Below, in pieces: positions 32,405 through 40,846 of a stretch of DNA of 64,000 nucleotides. The position numbers and the translations under genes were made by a program. The notes under the pieces are model-generated. The model did no database searches, was not told the origin of the DNA, and was given only the letters and a program-made list of their open reading frames with translations. Source of the stretch: Dyella solisilvae (lineage in GTDB: Bacteria > Pseudomonadota > Gammaproteobacteria > Xanthomonadales > Rhodanobacteraceae); assembly GCF_003351225.1 (NCBI RefSeq), contig NZ_QQSY01000001.1, positions 310,001-374,000 on the forward strand. Reading direction: 5' to 3'. Every line of letters starts with the position of its first letter. Positions within the stretch are counted from its first letter, which is position 1.

Positions 32405-33262
32405 ATGAGCGATCCACTGGTCGGCAGCCGCTACGAGCTGCGCATCGACAGCGAGGGCGCAAGGGAAAGCGAGGTCGTGCACGACTACTTTGCCGTGCAC
32501 CCCGCCGACATAGAAGAGACGCCGGAACAGGACGATCTCGTTGGCTACGTGCATTCCTACGAGATAGGCAGCACGGTCGACGGGCCGGGAATTCGCTTCG
32601 TCGCCTTTCTTTCCGGATGCCTGCTCAGGTGCCAGTACTGCCACAACCCCGATACCTGGCATAAGCGAAACGGGTACCCGGTGACGGTGTCGCGCGCGAT
32701 GGAAGAAGTCGCCAAATACGCGCATGTCCTGAAGGTGTGCCGCGGAGGGATCACCCTCTCCGGCGGCGAGCCCATGGTCCAGCGGCCGTTCGCCCTGCGC
32801 ATCTTCCGGCGCTGCAAGGAGCTTGGCCTGCATACCTGCATGGATACATCGGGCCGCCTTGGCGAGCGTTTCACCGATGAGGACCTGATGGACATCGACC
32901 TGAACCTGCTCGACATCAAGTCAGGCGATCCGGATATCTACGAGAAGGTGACGCGGCAGCCCCTGCAACCCACCCTCGACTACGCGCACCGACTGTCGTC
33001 GCTCGGCCGCCCCATGTGGGTCCGCTTCGTGCTGGTGCCCGGCCTCACGGACGGCTACGACAACGTCGAGCGGGTCGCCGATATTTGCGCCGGATTGAAG
33101 TCGCTGGAACGCGTGGAGATCCTGCGCTTTCATCAGATGGGGAGCGACAAGTGGCGGGAACTTGGGCTGGATTACACGCTGAAGGATCACGAGGGACCTA
33201 GCCCCGAACTCACCGAGCGCGTCCGCAAGCAGTTCCGCGACAGGGGATTGACCGTCTTCTGA
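32405..33262 (+). CDS. pflA: Pyruvate formate-lyase activating enzyme
   Basis: A 285-residue radical-SAM enzyme with the cluster motif Cys72-x3-Cys76-x2-Cys79 (GCLLRCQYCHNPDTW), the GGE motif in ITLSGGEPM, and VRFVLVPGLTD later. It abstracts hydrogen from Gly726 of PflB to make the radical. It is about 40 residues longer than E. coli PflA because of an N-terminal extension (residues 1-45); an internal start giving a shorter protein is possible but no suitable ATG is evident before VGYVHSYEIG. It is cotranscribed with pflB. Confidence 0.94.
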   Translation: MSDPLVGSRYELRIDSEGARESEVVHDYFAVHPADIEETPEQDDLVGYVHSYEIGSTVDGPGIRFVAFLSGCLLRCQYCHNPDTWHKRNGYPVTVSRAMEEVAKYAHVLKVCRGGITLSGGEPMVQRPFALRIFRRCKELGLHTCMDTSGRLGERFTDEDLMDIDLNLLDIKSGDPDIYEKVTRQPLQPTLDYAHRLSSLGRPMWVRFVLVPGLTDGYDNVERVADICAGLKSLERVEILRFHQMGSDKWRELGLDYTLKDHEGPSPELTERVRKQFRDRGLTVF

Positions 33263-33290
33263 TGTCATGAGAACCAGCAAACTGGATTTC

Positions 33291-33581
33291 TCAAGGGGCG
33301 GCCTGGACCGCAACCGGTGATCGCGCTGACAAGGCATTCCCGATGTCAGGTGCGGGCCAACACGTGGCGACCCTGGAAAGATCGGCGCCGGTGCTGGCTG
33401 CGACGGCCCTGATGCGTTCCAGCGGGCCGACCAGGGTGGGTGAGATCAATCCCAGCCTGGCGGCTTCCATGGCGCCCATCAGGGACGATTCATCGCAAGG
33501 ATGGGCAACGGCCGTCGGCGTCGGTGGCAGCGACTGGCAGCGTTCGATCAGACGCTGGTACTTCGCATGAGCTGCTTCCAT
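33291..33581 (-). pseudogene. Truncated phosphate acetyltransferase-type fragment
   Basis: A 96-codon frame with a good ribosome site (GAGG) starts MEAAHAKYQRLIERCQSLPP and continues TAVAHPCDESSLMGAMEAAR, LGLISPTLVGPLERIRAVAA, which resembles the N-terminal 70 residues of the phosphotransacetylase domain, especially of the bifunctional enoyl-CoA hydratase/phosphate acetyltransferase group. After ADLSR the similarity stops and the frame ends within 30 codons; the catalytic C-terminal 200 or more residues are missing. It abuts the convergent pflA 3' end. Next to PFL, a Pta would convert acetyl-CoA to acetyl phosphate, so this may be a decayed part of a fermentation module. Confidence 0.6.
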
Positions 33582-33630
33582 CGAATCGCCTCGTCGGTGG
33601 ATCAGGGGAACGGATAGACGGCCATCCGGC

Positions 33631-33670
33631 ATCGCGAAATCGCGCAATCGCGCAATCGCGCAATCGCGCA
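33631..33670. repeat. Tandem 8-base repeat, five copies
   Basis: ATCGCGCA is repeated head to tail: one variant (ATCGCGAA, 33631-33638) and four perfect copies to 33670. It lies about 50 bases upstream of the pta-like fragment start, between it and the GNAT gene. Such arrays change length by slippage. Confidence 0.9.
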
Positions 33671-33762
33671 AGCATCTCTTCTTCATCGTGAAGTCGACGC
33701 CAACCAGCAGCGGTCGGTGAAACTGCCACGCAACGCCGCCATCTGGCGCGTCGCGCCATATG

Positions 33763-34335
33763 TCACTCTGGACGAAGCGCCTGGCGGTCGTCGCACTGAT
33801 TGAGGTCGAGGCTCACGGTGCGTAGCGAATAGTCATCCGGGTACGGGCCGTCTTTGAAACCCAAGCGTTTCGCCAGACCCCGCATGCTCGTGTTGGAGGA
33901 CAAGACCGTGCCCTCCATGCGACGGACGCGCCGCGAGCGAGCGATGCCAATAAGGGTCTCCATGAGCTGTCGTGCAAGTCCGAGGCCATGCCAGTCGTCG
34001 GCCACCGTGACAGCGAATTCGCAGGTTTCACCGCGGGCATCCGTCACGTAGCGGGCTCCCCCCGCCATCACCTGGGCCTCTCCTTTTCCACTGAGCGCGA
34101 CCAGCGCCACGACATGGGCATGCGCGCCGGGCGCCCTTGGATGCAGGATGTCATCGGGCACGTCCCGCACGGTGGCGAAGAAGCGTGAATATCGCGCCTC
34201 CTTGCAAAGCCGCTCGAAGGCGACGTCGAGCATGTCTTTGTCTTCGGGGCAGATCTCTCGCACGGTGACCGTCCGACCATCGCGCAAGGTCAGGAGATTG
34301 GGACGCTTCCAGCCATCCATATCGTCATGCAGCAT
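33763..34335 (-). CDS. GNAT-family acetyltransferase (PatZ C-terminal-domain type)
   Basis: A 190-residue GNAT protein with the TLRDGRTVTVREICPEDKDM opening and RYSRFFATVRDVPDDILH, typical of the stand-alone relatives of the Pat/PatZ protein-lysine acetyltransferase domain, then acetyl-CoA loop WHGLGLARQLMETLI and MRGLAKRLGFKD. It may acetylate metabolic enzymes such as acetyl-CoA synthetase. The start at 34335 (MLHDDMDGW) has GAGG upstream. It precedes the pta-like fragment on the same strand, and this pairing beside pflBA suggests a former acetyl-CoA metabolism cluster. Confidence 0.8.
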   Translation of the reverse strand: MLHDDMDGWKRPNLLTLRDGRTVTVREICPEDKDMLDVAFERLCKEARYSRFFATVRDVPDDILHPRAPGAHAHVVALVALSGKGEAQVMAGGARYVTDARGETCEFAVTVADDWHGLGLARQLMETLIGIARSRRVRRMEGTVLSSNTSMRGLAKRLGFKDGPYPDDYSLRTVSLDLNQCDDRQALRPE

Positions 34336-34710
34336 GTTCAACCTCGAACGACCATGGGTCGCCTTCCTGCGAAGCTCCAACAAGCCGGAGTTACACGCGG
34401 TTCGTTATCACGGATGGACAAGTCCCCCACCCCATCCGACACCGGGTCGATGCTAGCAAGGCATGACTCAAAGCCCTGTCTAGCGTCGGAGGCCGCCAGG
34501 GAACGGATTCCAGGCCACCGCGGGTCCGAGCGCGTAGTCAGCCCTGCTCATGCGACCTCTTCCCTGTCGCCGCGACCAACTGAAAATTCACCTTAAAAAC
34601 ACTGCCATGGCGAGGAAGCTAAGTGCTGTCTGTTCGCCTCACCCGCCGTCGGGCCGCGTCCCTGCGGCGGCCCGTCATCCGGTCAGACTCTTTGAGGGCG
34701 CTCCGCTGCC
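34336..34710. other. Intergenic region between divergent GNAT and diguanylate cyclase genes
   Basis: No gene is visible. An AT-richer patch at 34580-34600 may hold the cyclase promoter, and a GGGCCGC/GCGGCCC imperfect hairpin lies about 30-60 bases before the cyclase start. No operator is recognised. Confidence 0.5.
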
Positions 34711-36453
34711 ATGAATTTCAACTCGTCGGCCAGCGAATCCATCAACCGGCGGTTCCGGCATATCGTCCTCACCTTCTACGGCGTGGTCCTGCTCCTGCTG
34801 CTGCTCATCATCGCCGAGCAATGGATCGGCTACCGGGATGCGCGCCAGGCCCAACGCGAATTCGTCGTGCTGCAAGCGGCCTTGCAGACCATGTCGAACA
34901 TCTCCGGTGAACGCCTGCCGATGCTCTATCACCTGGCCCTTGGCGGCTACACGACAGAACTGGATGCGGCCAGGCAAGCGACGGATGCGAGCCTGGCGGA
35001 ACTCGACGTCGGACTGAACGACCCCAGTTGCCAGACCTGTGCGTCCCTGGCGGCCCCGATGACCAGCGTGAAGGCTACGATCCACGACGCGCGTCATGAA
35101 CTGGACGCCATCGGCCGCCTGCCCCGCGCCCAACGCATAGCCGAAGACGCCATGCGGGGATTCGACCGCCTGGTGAGCGTCATTCCCAAGCTCGCGTCCA
35201 TGGCCGACACCAGCGCCACGGGCGTGGTGAGGGAAAATGCCGATGTACAGAACTATCTATTGGCGGCACGCCTGGCGGCCTTGCTGCGTGAACATGCCGG
35301 CAAGCTGGGCGGGCAGTTCGTTCCGGCGTTGGTCGAACACCGGGCATTGACCGCAGACGAAACCTTCGGCATTGGCCAGACGTTGGGCAAGATCGAACAG
35401 TTGCGCATGCTGATCGGGCCCAGCCTCCAGGGCACGCCCTACGCATTGCGAAAAGACTTTGCCGAGCTGAACCAGGGCTACCTGAGCGAGGGCATTGCAT
35501 ATATCGAGCAGTTGCGGGCGCTGGCATCCCGTCCCGGCGGCGCCGATGTCAGCCCCCTGGAACTGGCTGCTCATTACACGCCGCATATCGGCCTGATCAT
35601 CCGCTTCCGTGATCACGACCTGTCACTGGCCGATGATGAAATCCGCCATAGCCTGCGTTGGCACCTGGCGCTTTTGCTCGGCACCAGCGCGCTGGCGTTG
35701 ACGCTTTCGATCTTGCTGGAGCTTCAGCTCCAGCGCTTTCGCAAGAAGATCGTGCAGCCTTTCGTGGAGGCCCGACGACTGATTCTGGCTATCGCATCGG
35801 GTGACCTGTCGGTCGCCGTGCCGGAGCATCGTTACGCCGGTGAGGTCAACGACCTGTTCGGCTCCGTCGGCGTGCTCAAGAACATCAGCGAGGAAAAGGT
35901 GGAGCTCGAACAGGAGCGCGATCGGCTGATCGGCGAACTCCAGATCATGGCGGAGACCGACCCACTCACCGGCCTGCTGAATCGACGCGCCTTCGAGAGC
36001 CGCGCCAAGGTCCTGTTGTCGGACCAGCGCGGCGGCGACGCCTATGCGGCGGTGATCATGCTCGACATCGACCGCTTCAAGCGGGTCAACGACACCTACG
36101 GACACGAAACCGGCGATCGCGTGCTGGTCCAGCTGGCCAATCTCTGCCGCGAAACCTGCCGTTCGGAGGATGTGGTGGGCCGGCTGGGCGGCGAGGAGTT
36201 CGCCATCCTGCTCCGCGTGCGCAGGCCGGAGCAGGCACGCGAATTGGCGCAAAGGCTGCAACAGGGGTTGCGCCAGCAGACTGTCGTCGCCGCCAGTGGC
36301 GAATCCTTCGGTTTCACGGCGAGCTTCGGCGTCGCGTCGGCGCCATTGACTCACCCGATCGATATCGCCGATTTGCTGCGTGCGGCGGATGACCTGCTCT
36401 ACCAGGCCAAGAACAATGGCCGCGACCGCATCGAGGAAGGCGCCCTCGCCTGA
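34711..36453 (+). CDS. Membrane-bound diguanylate cyclase (GGDEF)
   Basis: A 580-residue protein: a transmembrane segment at about 19-38, a 280-residue periplasmic sensor with a Cys107-x2-Cys110 pair, a second membrane segment near 320-342, a HAMP-like linker and a GGDEF domain starting near ETDPLTGLLNRRAFE. The active site is GGEEF, a functional variant, and the inhibitory I-site RxxD (RSED) lies five residues before it. It should make c-di-GMP. It is convergent with the cellulose operon, 36 bases from bcsR, and may be its dedicated source of the activator; this is inference. Confidence 0.93.
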   Translation: MNFNSSASESINRRFRHIVLTFYGVVLLLLLLIIAEQWIGYRDARQAQREFVVLQAALQTMSNISGERLPMLYHLALGGYTTELDAARQATDASLAELDVGLNDPSCQTCASLAAPMTSVKATIHDARHELDAIGRLPRAQRIAEDAMRGFDRLVSVIPKLASMADTSATGVVRENADVQNYLLAARLAALLREHAGKLGGQFVPALVEHRALTADETFGIGQTLGKIEQLRMLIGPSLQGTPYALRKDFAELNQGYLSEGIAYIEQLRALASRPGGADVSPLELAAHYTPHIGLIIRFRDHDLSLADDEIRHSLRWHLALLLGTSALALTLSILLELQLQRFRKKIVQPFVEARRLILAIASGDLSVAVPEHRYAGEVNDLFGSVGVLKNISEEKVELEQERDRLIGELQIMAETDPLTGLLNRRAFESRAKVLLSDQRGGDAYAAVIMLDIDRFKRVNDTYGHETGDRVLVQLANLCRETCRSEDVVGRLGGEEFAILLRVRRPEQARELAQRLQQGLRQQTVVAASGESFGFTASFGVASAPLTHPIDIADLLRAADDLLYQAKNNGRDRIEEGALA

Positions 36454-36489
36454 TGCCGCGAGCGCGGACGGATCAAACGGCAGCCGACC

Positions 36490-36681
36490 TCAGGAACCGC
36501 TGGTCCGACGCTCTGTCGGATGCAAAACCGCATCCAGCAGCGGCCAGCGCCGCCGGGCCGCCAGCCAGACCTCCTGCGCCTGGCTGTCGAGGTACCGCGC
36601 CGGGTCGATCCCGTCCACATGCTGCGCGTACGCGTCGATGTCGTTCGGCAGCATGTCCTGCTCGCCGTGTGCTCCGTTCAT
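36490..36681 (-). CDS. bcsR: BcsR-like cellulose biosynthesis protein
   Basis: A 63-residue protein, last gene of the bcs operon. The C-terminal motif GIDPARYLDSQAQEVWLAAR followed by RRWPLLDAV matches the short BcsR/YhjR family (E. coli BcsR has RWPLLAEF at the same place). In E. coli BcsR works with BcsQ to stabilise and localise the synthase. The start at 36681 overlaps the bcsG stop (TGATG) and has GGAGG seven bases upstream. In E. coli bcsR is the first gene of its operon; here it is last. Confidence 0.65.
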   Translation of the reverse strand: MNGAHGEQDMLPNDIDAYAQHVDGIDPARYLDSQAQEVWLAARRRWPLLDAVLHPTERRTSGS

Positions 36682-38267
36682 CACTTGCCCTCCATCCACA
36701 CGCCATCAGGCGTATGCACCACATAGCCCGTGGGCGTGCTCATCGTCAGTGTCTGCTCGTTCTCTCCCACCAGGCGCGTCTGCGGGAGGTCGGCGGCGTA
36801 CTGCGGCAGCGGCTGCGCTCCGGCCTTGAAGGGACTCTTGGCGATCAGGTTGGAAAGCAACTGGGCGAGCGCCAGGTAGCTGGTCGGCGCGTCGATCACC
36901 ACGGTATGGCCCTGCGCCGACTTGTCCTGCGGCAGGCCGATCAGCTTGATGCCGACGGGCACGCGCACGATGCGTGGTGTCGGTATTTCCCGCAGGCCGG
37001 AGACCTGGCCGGCATCGCCGCGCAGTGCGGCGCCGTGCTCGGGCACGAACACCAGCACCGCCTTGCGACCGGATTGCGACACCACGTTGATCAGCCGGTC
37101 GACATCGTTCAACAACATGTTCAGGCGGATCGGATAGGACTGCAGGCTGGTCAGGTTGGGGTTGCTGGGCACCTTGTTGCCGTCGTGCAAGGTCACGGTG
37201 TTGTAGTACAGGGCCACCGGGCCGCCACCCTTGGCGAGCCGACCTTGGTACCACCGCGCCAGCACGTCGTAGTCGCCGACGATGACCGAGCCATCGAACG
37301 CCTTCAGCTCGGGATTCAGGCCTTCATTCGATGGCGGCTGCAGGCCAGGTACGCCGATTTCCTTGTCGACCTCGCCGCGGAAATTGTCGAAGCGCCCGTC
37401 GTGGTTCAACAGCAGCTGCACATCGTAGCCAGCCGCCGCCAGGTCGGCGAACAGATGGCAGTCCTGCGGCGCTGGATTGTAGAGATCCTTGTGCGCCTGC
37501 TGGCCGCAGGACGCGCGCAGCACGCGGATCGCGGCCGGACCGCTGTAGCTGGCCGCACTGCTGAAGTTCTTGAAGAGGTAGTCGAAGCGGCTGAACAAGG
37601 GATTGTTGGTCATGTTGACGACATCCAGGTCATCCCATGACAGCGAACAGATATGGACGACGATGATGTCGAACTGCGCGCTGGCATCCTTGTCCATCGG
37701 GAAGAACGCGACATGCCGGGCCTTTTCGGCGTCGCGGAAGGCGGCAAGCTGCTGGTCCCATGTGCCCGTGGTCGCGTTGGCGCCCGCGTTGCCCACGTTG
37801 GCGCCGGCCTGGGCATTGGCGCCGTTGCCGGACGGTGAAGCGGCCTTGGCGATCAGCGTGTCGACGCCCTGCCACATCGGCGCAACCAGCAGCGCGAGCA
37901 GGACGAACGTGCTCACTCGCACCCAGCGATTGATCACCGCGTAAACCAACAGCGCGATCACCGGGATATACACCATCGCCGGCTTGAACACGCGCCTCGC
38001 CAGTTCCAGCAGATAGGCAGGCGAAAACCCGGCGAGGCCCGAGAGTTGCTTCAGCACATAGCCGATCGGCGGCACGTCCGCCTCGTGATACATCAGCGCG
38101 GCGCCCGCCGCCAGCGCCAGGCCCAGCCGCAGGTTGCGTTGCCAGCGCTTGTGCAGCGGCACGATCAGCACCAGCGCGAACAGTATGTTGAGCCACCAGA
38201 CCGGCATCAGCTTGCCGGTAAAGGCCAGGTAGATCTTGACGATGAAGTAGAGATTCCACAGTCCCAT
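36681..38267 (-). CDS. bcsG: Cellulose phosphoethanolamine transferase BcsG
   Basis: A 528-residue inner-membrane enzyme: four to five N-terminal transmembrane segments (1-145), an Ala/Gly/Asn-rich linker, then an alkaline-phosphatase-superfamily catalytic domain. Key residues visible are the Cys in VVHICSLSWDDL, the nucleophile Ser in AASYSGPAAIRVL, and EHG in VFVPEHGAALR, corresponding to the Zn site and nucleophile of E. coli BcsG. It transfers phosphoethanolamine from phospholipid to nascent cellulose in the periplasm. It is 11 bases downstream of bcsA and overlaps bcsR. Confidence 0.93.
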   Translation of the reverse strand: MGLWNLYFIVKIYLAFTGKLMPVWWLNILFALVLIVPLHKRWQRNLRLGLALAAGAALMYHEADVPPIGYVLKQLSGLAGFSPAYLLELARRVFKPAMVYIPVIALLVYAVINRWVRVSTFVLLALLVAPMWQGVDTLIAKAASPSGNGANAQAGANVGNAGANATTGTWDQQLAAFRDAEKARHVAFFPMDKDASAQFDIIVVHICSLSWDDLDVVNMTNNPLFSRFDYLFKNFSSAASYSGPAAIRVLRASCGQQAHKDLYNPAPQDCHLFADLAAAGYDVQLLLNHDGRFDNFRGEVDKEIGVPGLQPPSNEGLNPELKAFDGSVIVGDYDVLARWYQGRLAKGGGPVALYYNTVTLHDGNKVPSNPNLTSLQSYPIRLNMLLNDVDRLINVVSQSGRKAVLVFVPEHGAALRGDAGQVSGLREIPTPRIVRVPVGIKLIGLPQDKSAQGHTVVIDAPTSYLALAQLLSNLIAKSPFKAGAQPLPQYAADLPQTRLVGENEQTLTMSTPTGYVVHTPDGVWMEGK

Positions 38268-38278
38268 GGCTTATCCCA

Positions 38279-40846
38279 TCAGCCCGGCTGGCGCGGTCGG
38301 CGGACAAAGATGGCGTCGACCGCATCCAGGCAGGCGTCGAACAGCCTGAGAACACCCTGGTAGCCCATGTCGATCACCTCGAGGAAGCTGCGCAGCGGCG
38401 CATCGGGCACATATTCCTGGTCCCAACGTATCCACGCGTCGGCACGGCCGAAAGTGCACTGGATCAGCTGCCGCTCCTTTTCATACGACCAGTCCTCGAA
38501 TTTCAGGCCGAGGTGGGCGCCGCTGCAGCGCGCCACCACAGCGCGGAAGTAATAGTCCATCGAGCCGCGCGACAGGCTCACGCCGATCGCCTGCCCGCGC
38601 TCGAGCTTGAACTCGACCGGAAGCACGATGCCCAGGCCGCCGGTCGAGTAGTTCTCGGTATGGCAGGCGACGGTCTTGCCATCTGACAGGATCAGCGTGG
38701 CCGGCACCCGCAATGGCACGTGATGCGCCACGCGCACCTGTCGCGATTCCTTGGCCACGCCGACCGCGGCGCCCAGCATGGCCACGTTGAACATGCCCCA
38801 GAACATGTTCATCAACACCGTGGTCGGCTCGTCGCGCTGCGTGGTGAAGATGCGCACCACGCCGGCCAGCATGGCCAGGATGTTGATGCCAAGCAGCCAC
38901 ACGTACGGCTTGGACACCGTCCAGTCGAGGTACTCCTCCTCGATCAGGCCGCCCTTGGCCGTCACATTGAACTTGCCCTTCTTCGGATTGATGAAGGCAA
39001 TGGTGGTCGGCAGCACGGTGTACCAGGCAAGTACGGACTCATAGACCTCCGCCCAGAACGAATGACGATACTGGCCCTGGATGCGCGAGTTCGCCATGCC
39101 CGCGATGAACAGGTACGGCATCACATAGGCCATCACCGAAATGCCATCCGCGGCGAACACGTGCAGGCCGAAGAACAGGTAGGCGCACGGCATCAGCAGG
39201 AAAATCAGGCGCGGCACGCCATAGAAGAAATGGAGCATCGCGTTGCTGTAACACACGCGCTGGAAAAAGCTCAGGCCCTTGCCCCGCCAGGGATTGTCGA
39301 CGCGGAAGATCTGCGCCATGCCGCGCGCCCAGCGGATGCGCTGGCCGATGTGCCCCGACAGGCTTTCGGTAGCCAGTCCAGCCGCCTGCACGATGCGCAG
39401 GTAGGCAGAGTTGTAGCCGCGGCGATGCAGCTTCAACGAGGTGTGCGCGTCCTCCGTGACCGTCTCCACCGCGATGCCGCCGATTTCCTCCAGCGGCCCG
39501 CGCTTGATCACCGCGCAGGAGCCGCAGAAGAAGGTCCCGTTCCAGAAGTCGTTGCCGTCCTGGATCAGTCCGTAGAACAGGCTGCCCTCGTTGGGAATGC
39601 GCAGGAAGGTGTCGTAATTGCGCTCGAAGGGATCCGGCGAGAAGAAATGGTGAGGTGTCTGCACGATGGCGCACTTGGGATCGCGCAGGAACTCGCCCAT
39701 GGTGGTCTGCAGGAAAGACCGGGTCGGGATGTGGTCGCAATCGAAGATGGCGATGTACTCGCCGCTGGTCAGCGTCAGAGCGTGATTGATGTTGCCGGCC
39801 TTGGCCGAGCGGTGTTCCTCGCGCGTGATGTAGCCCACCCCCACCTCGACCGCAAAACGATGGAACTCCTCTCGCGTGCCGTCGTCGAGCACATAGACGC
39901 GGAGTTTGTCGCGCGGCCAGTCCATGCTCTTGGCCGCCAGCACCGCCGGACTCACCACCGACATCGGCTCGTTGTAGGTGGGGATGAACACGTCCACGGT
40001 GGGCCAGCTGGCCACGTCAACAGGCAGCGGCACAGGCCGGCGGTTCAGCGGCCAGGCGGTTTGCGCGTAACCGAAGAACAACACGACCCACGTGTAGATC
40101 TCGGCGGAGAACAGGATGTAGCCGAAGATCGCTTCCACCGGCGTGACGAAATGCAGGGTCTGCGTGGTGCGCCACCACATGTAGCGACCGGTCATCAGGA
40201 TCGACAGCGACACCATAAGCATGGTCGGCCATCGTCCCGGAATGCGCCGCGTGACAATCATCACCGCAGCCACCATCAGGAACAGCTGGAATTGCGCTGA
40301 CAACGGCAGCGGGGTGGTCCAGAACACCAGCGCCGCCACCAGCGCGGCGAGCAGCACCACGGTCTTCATGTGGGACATGCGATCGAGCTGTGCGGACCAC
40401 CCGTCAACCCGGTCGCTCACCTTTTGCCAGGGCACCGAGGGCAACCAGGCCTCCAACCTGCGGCTCACCCCGCCGGCCACGCCATGGACGGGCTTGAGCC
40501 ACGCCGCAAGGCGCCCGTTCAGCAGCGAATGACGCTGCCGTCCACGCCGCTGGCCAATCTTGCGCATGTCAGCGGCCAGGCGCACGCGGCGGCGGCGCGG
40601 GCGGAAGAACAGGCGCCGGAACCACACACCCATGCCATCGCGCTCGCCCACCGCCAGTTCGTCACGCATATGGCGCGCCAGCGCGTTGGACCAGTGCAAC
40701 GCCCAGTCACGCTGACCGGGCCGCGGAGGACGGAACAACAGGCGCACCAGCCACACCCGCCCGCCGGCGTCGGCGCCGACGCCCAGTTCCTGCGCCGCCA
40801 TGTGCTTGAATTGTGCAAGCGCCTGCGCGGGCTGTGCACGGGTCAC
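38279..40846 (-). CDS. bcsA: Cellulose synthase catalytic subunit BcsA
   Basis: An 855-residue family 2 glycosyltransferase with about eight membrane helices. Motifs in order: VLDDGTREEF, DCDH (DxD), TVTEDAHTSLKL (TED) and QRIRWARG (QxxRW), then a C-terminal PilZ domain. The PilZ box reads R705-V-A-H-H709 where RxxxR is expected, and N732-x-S-x-x-G for D/NxSxxG, so one c-di-GMP-contacting Arg is replaced by His. The GTG start at 40846 overlaps the bcsQ stop (GTGA) with GGAGG upstream; the longer ATG at 40909 would run 67 bases into bcsQ. The basic N-terminal 150 residues precede the first helix, as in enterobacterial BcsA. Confidence 0.96.
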   Translation of the reverse strand: MTRAQPAQALAQFKHMAAQELGVGADAGGRVWLVRLLFRPPRPGQRDWALHWSNALARHMRDELAVGERDGMGVWFRRLFFRPRRRRVRLAADMRKIGQRRGRQRHSLLNGRLAAWLKPVHGVAGGVSRRLEAWLPSVPWQKVSDRVDGWSAQLDRMSHMKTVVLLAALVAALVFWTTPLPLSAQFQLFLMVAAVMIVTRRIPGRWPTMLMVSLSILMTGRYMWWRTTQTLHFVTPVEAIFGYILFSAEIYTWVVLFFGYAQTAWPLNRRPVPLPVDVASWPTVDVFIPTYNEPMSVVSPAVLAAKSMDWPRDKLRVYVLDDGTREEFHRFAVEVGVGYITREEHRSAKAGNINHALTLTSGEYIAIFDCDHIPTRSFLQTTMGEFLRDPKCAIVQTPHHFFSPDPFERNYDTFLRIPNEGSLFYGLIQDGNDFWNGTFFCGSCAVIKRGPLEEIGGIAVETVTEDAHTSLKLHRRGYNSAYLRIVQAAGLATESLSGHIGQRIRWARGMAQIFRVDNPWRGKGLSFFQRVCYSNAMLHFFYGVPRLIFLLMPCAYLFFGLHVFAADGISVMAYVMPYLFIAGMANSRIQGQYRHSFWAEVYESVLAWYTVLPTTIAFINPKKGKFNVTAKGGLIEEEYLDWTVSKPYVWLLGINILAMLAGVVRIFTTQRDEPTTVLMNMFWGMFNVAMLGAAVGVAKESRQVRVAHHVPLRVPATLILSDGKTVACHTENYSTGGLGIVLPVEFKLERGQAIGVSLSRGSMDYYFRAVVARCSGAHLGLKFEDWSYEKERQLIQCTFGRADAWIRWDQEYVPDAPLRSFLEVIDMGYQGVLRLFDACLDAVDAIFVRRPRQPG

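Noticed and set aside
31271-32833. 520-codon frame opposite pflB/pflA
   Set aside because: Antisense to two enzymes with intact catalytic motifs.
33631-33670. CRISPR-like array
   Set aside because: The 8-base units are directly tandem without spacers; no other repeat-spacer pattern is present in the window.
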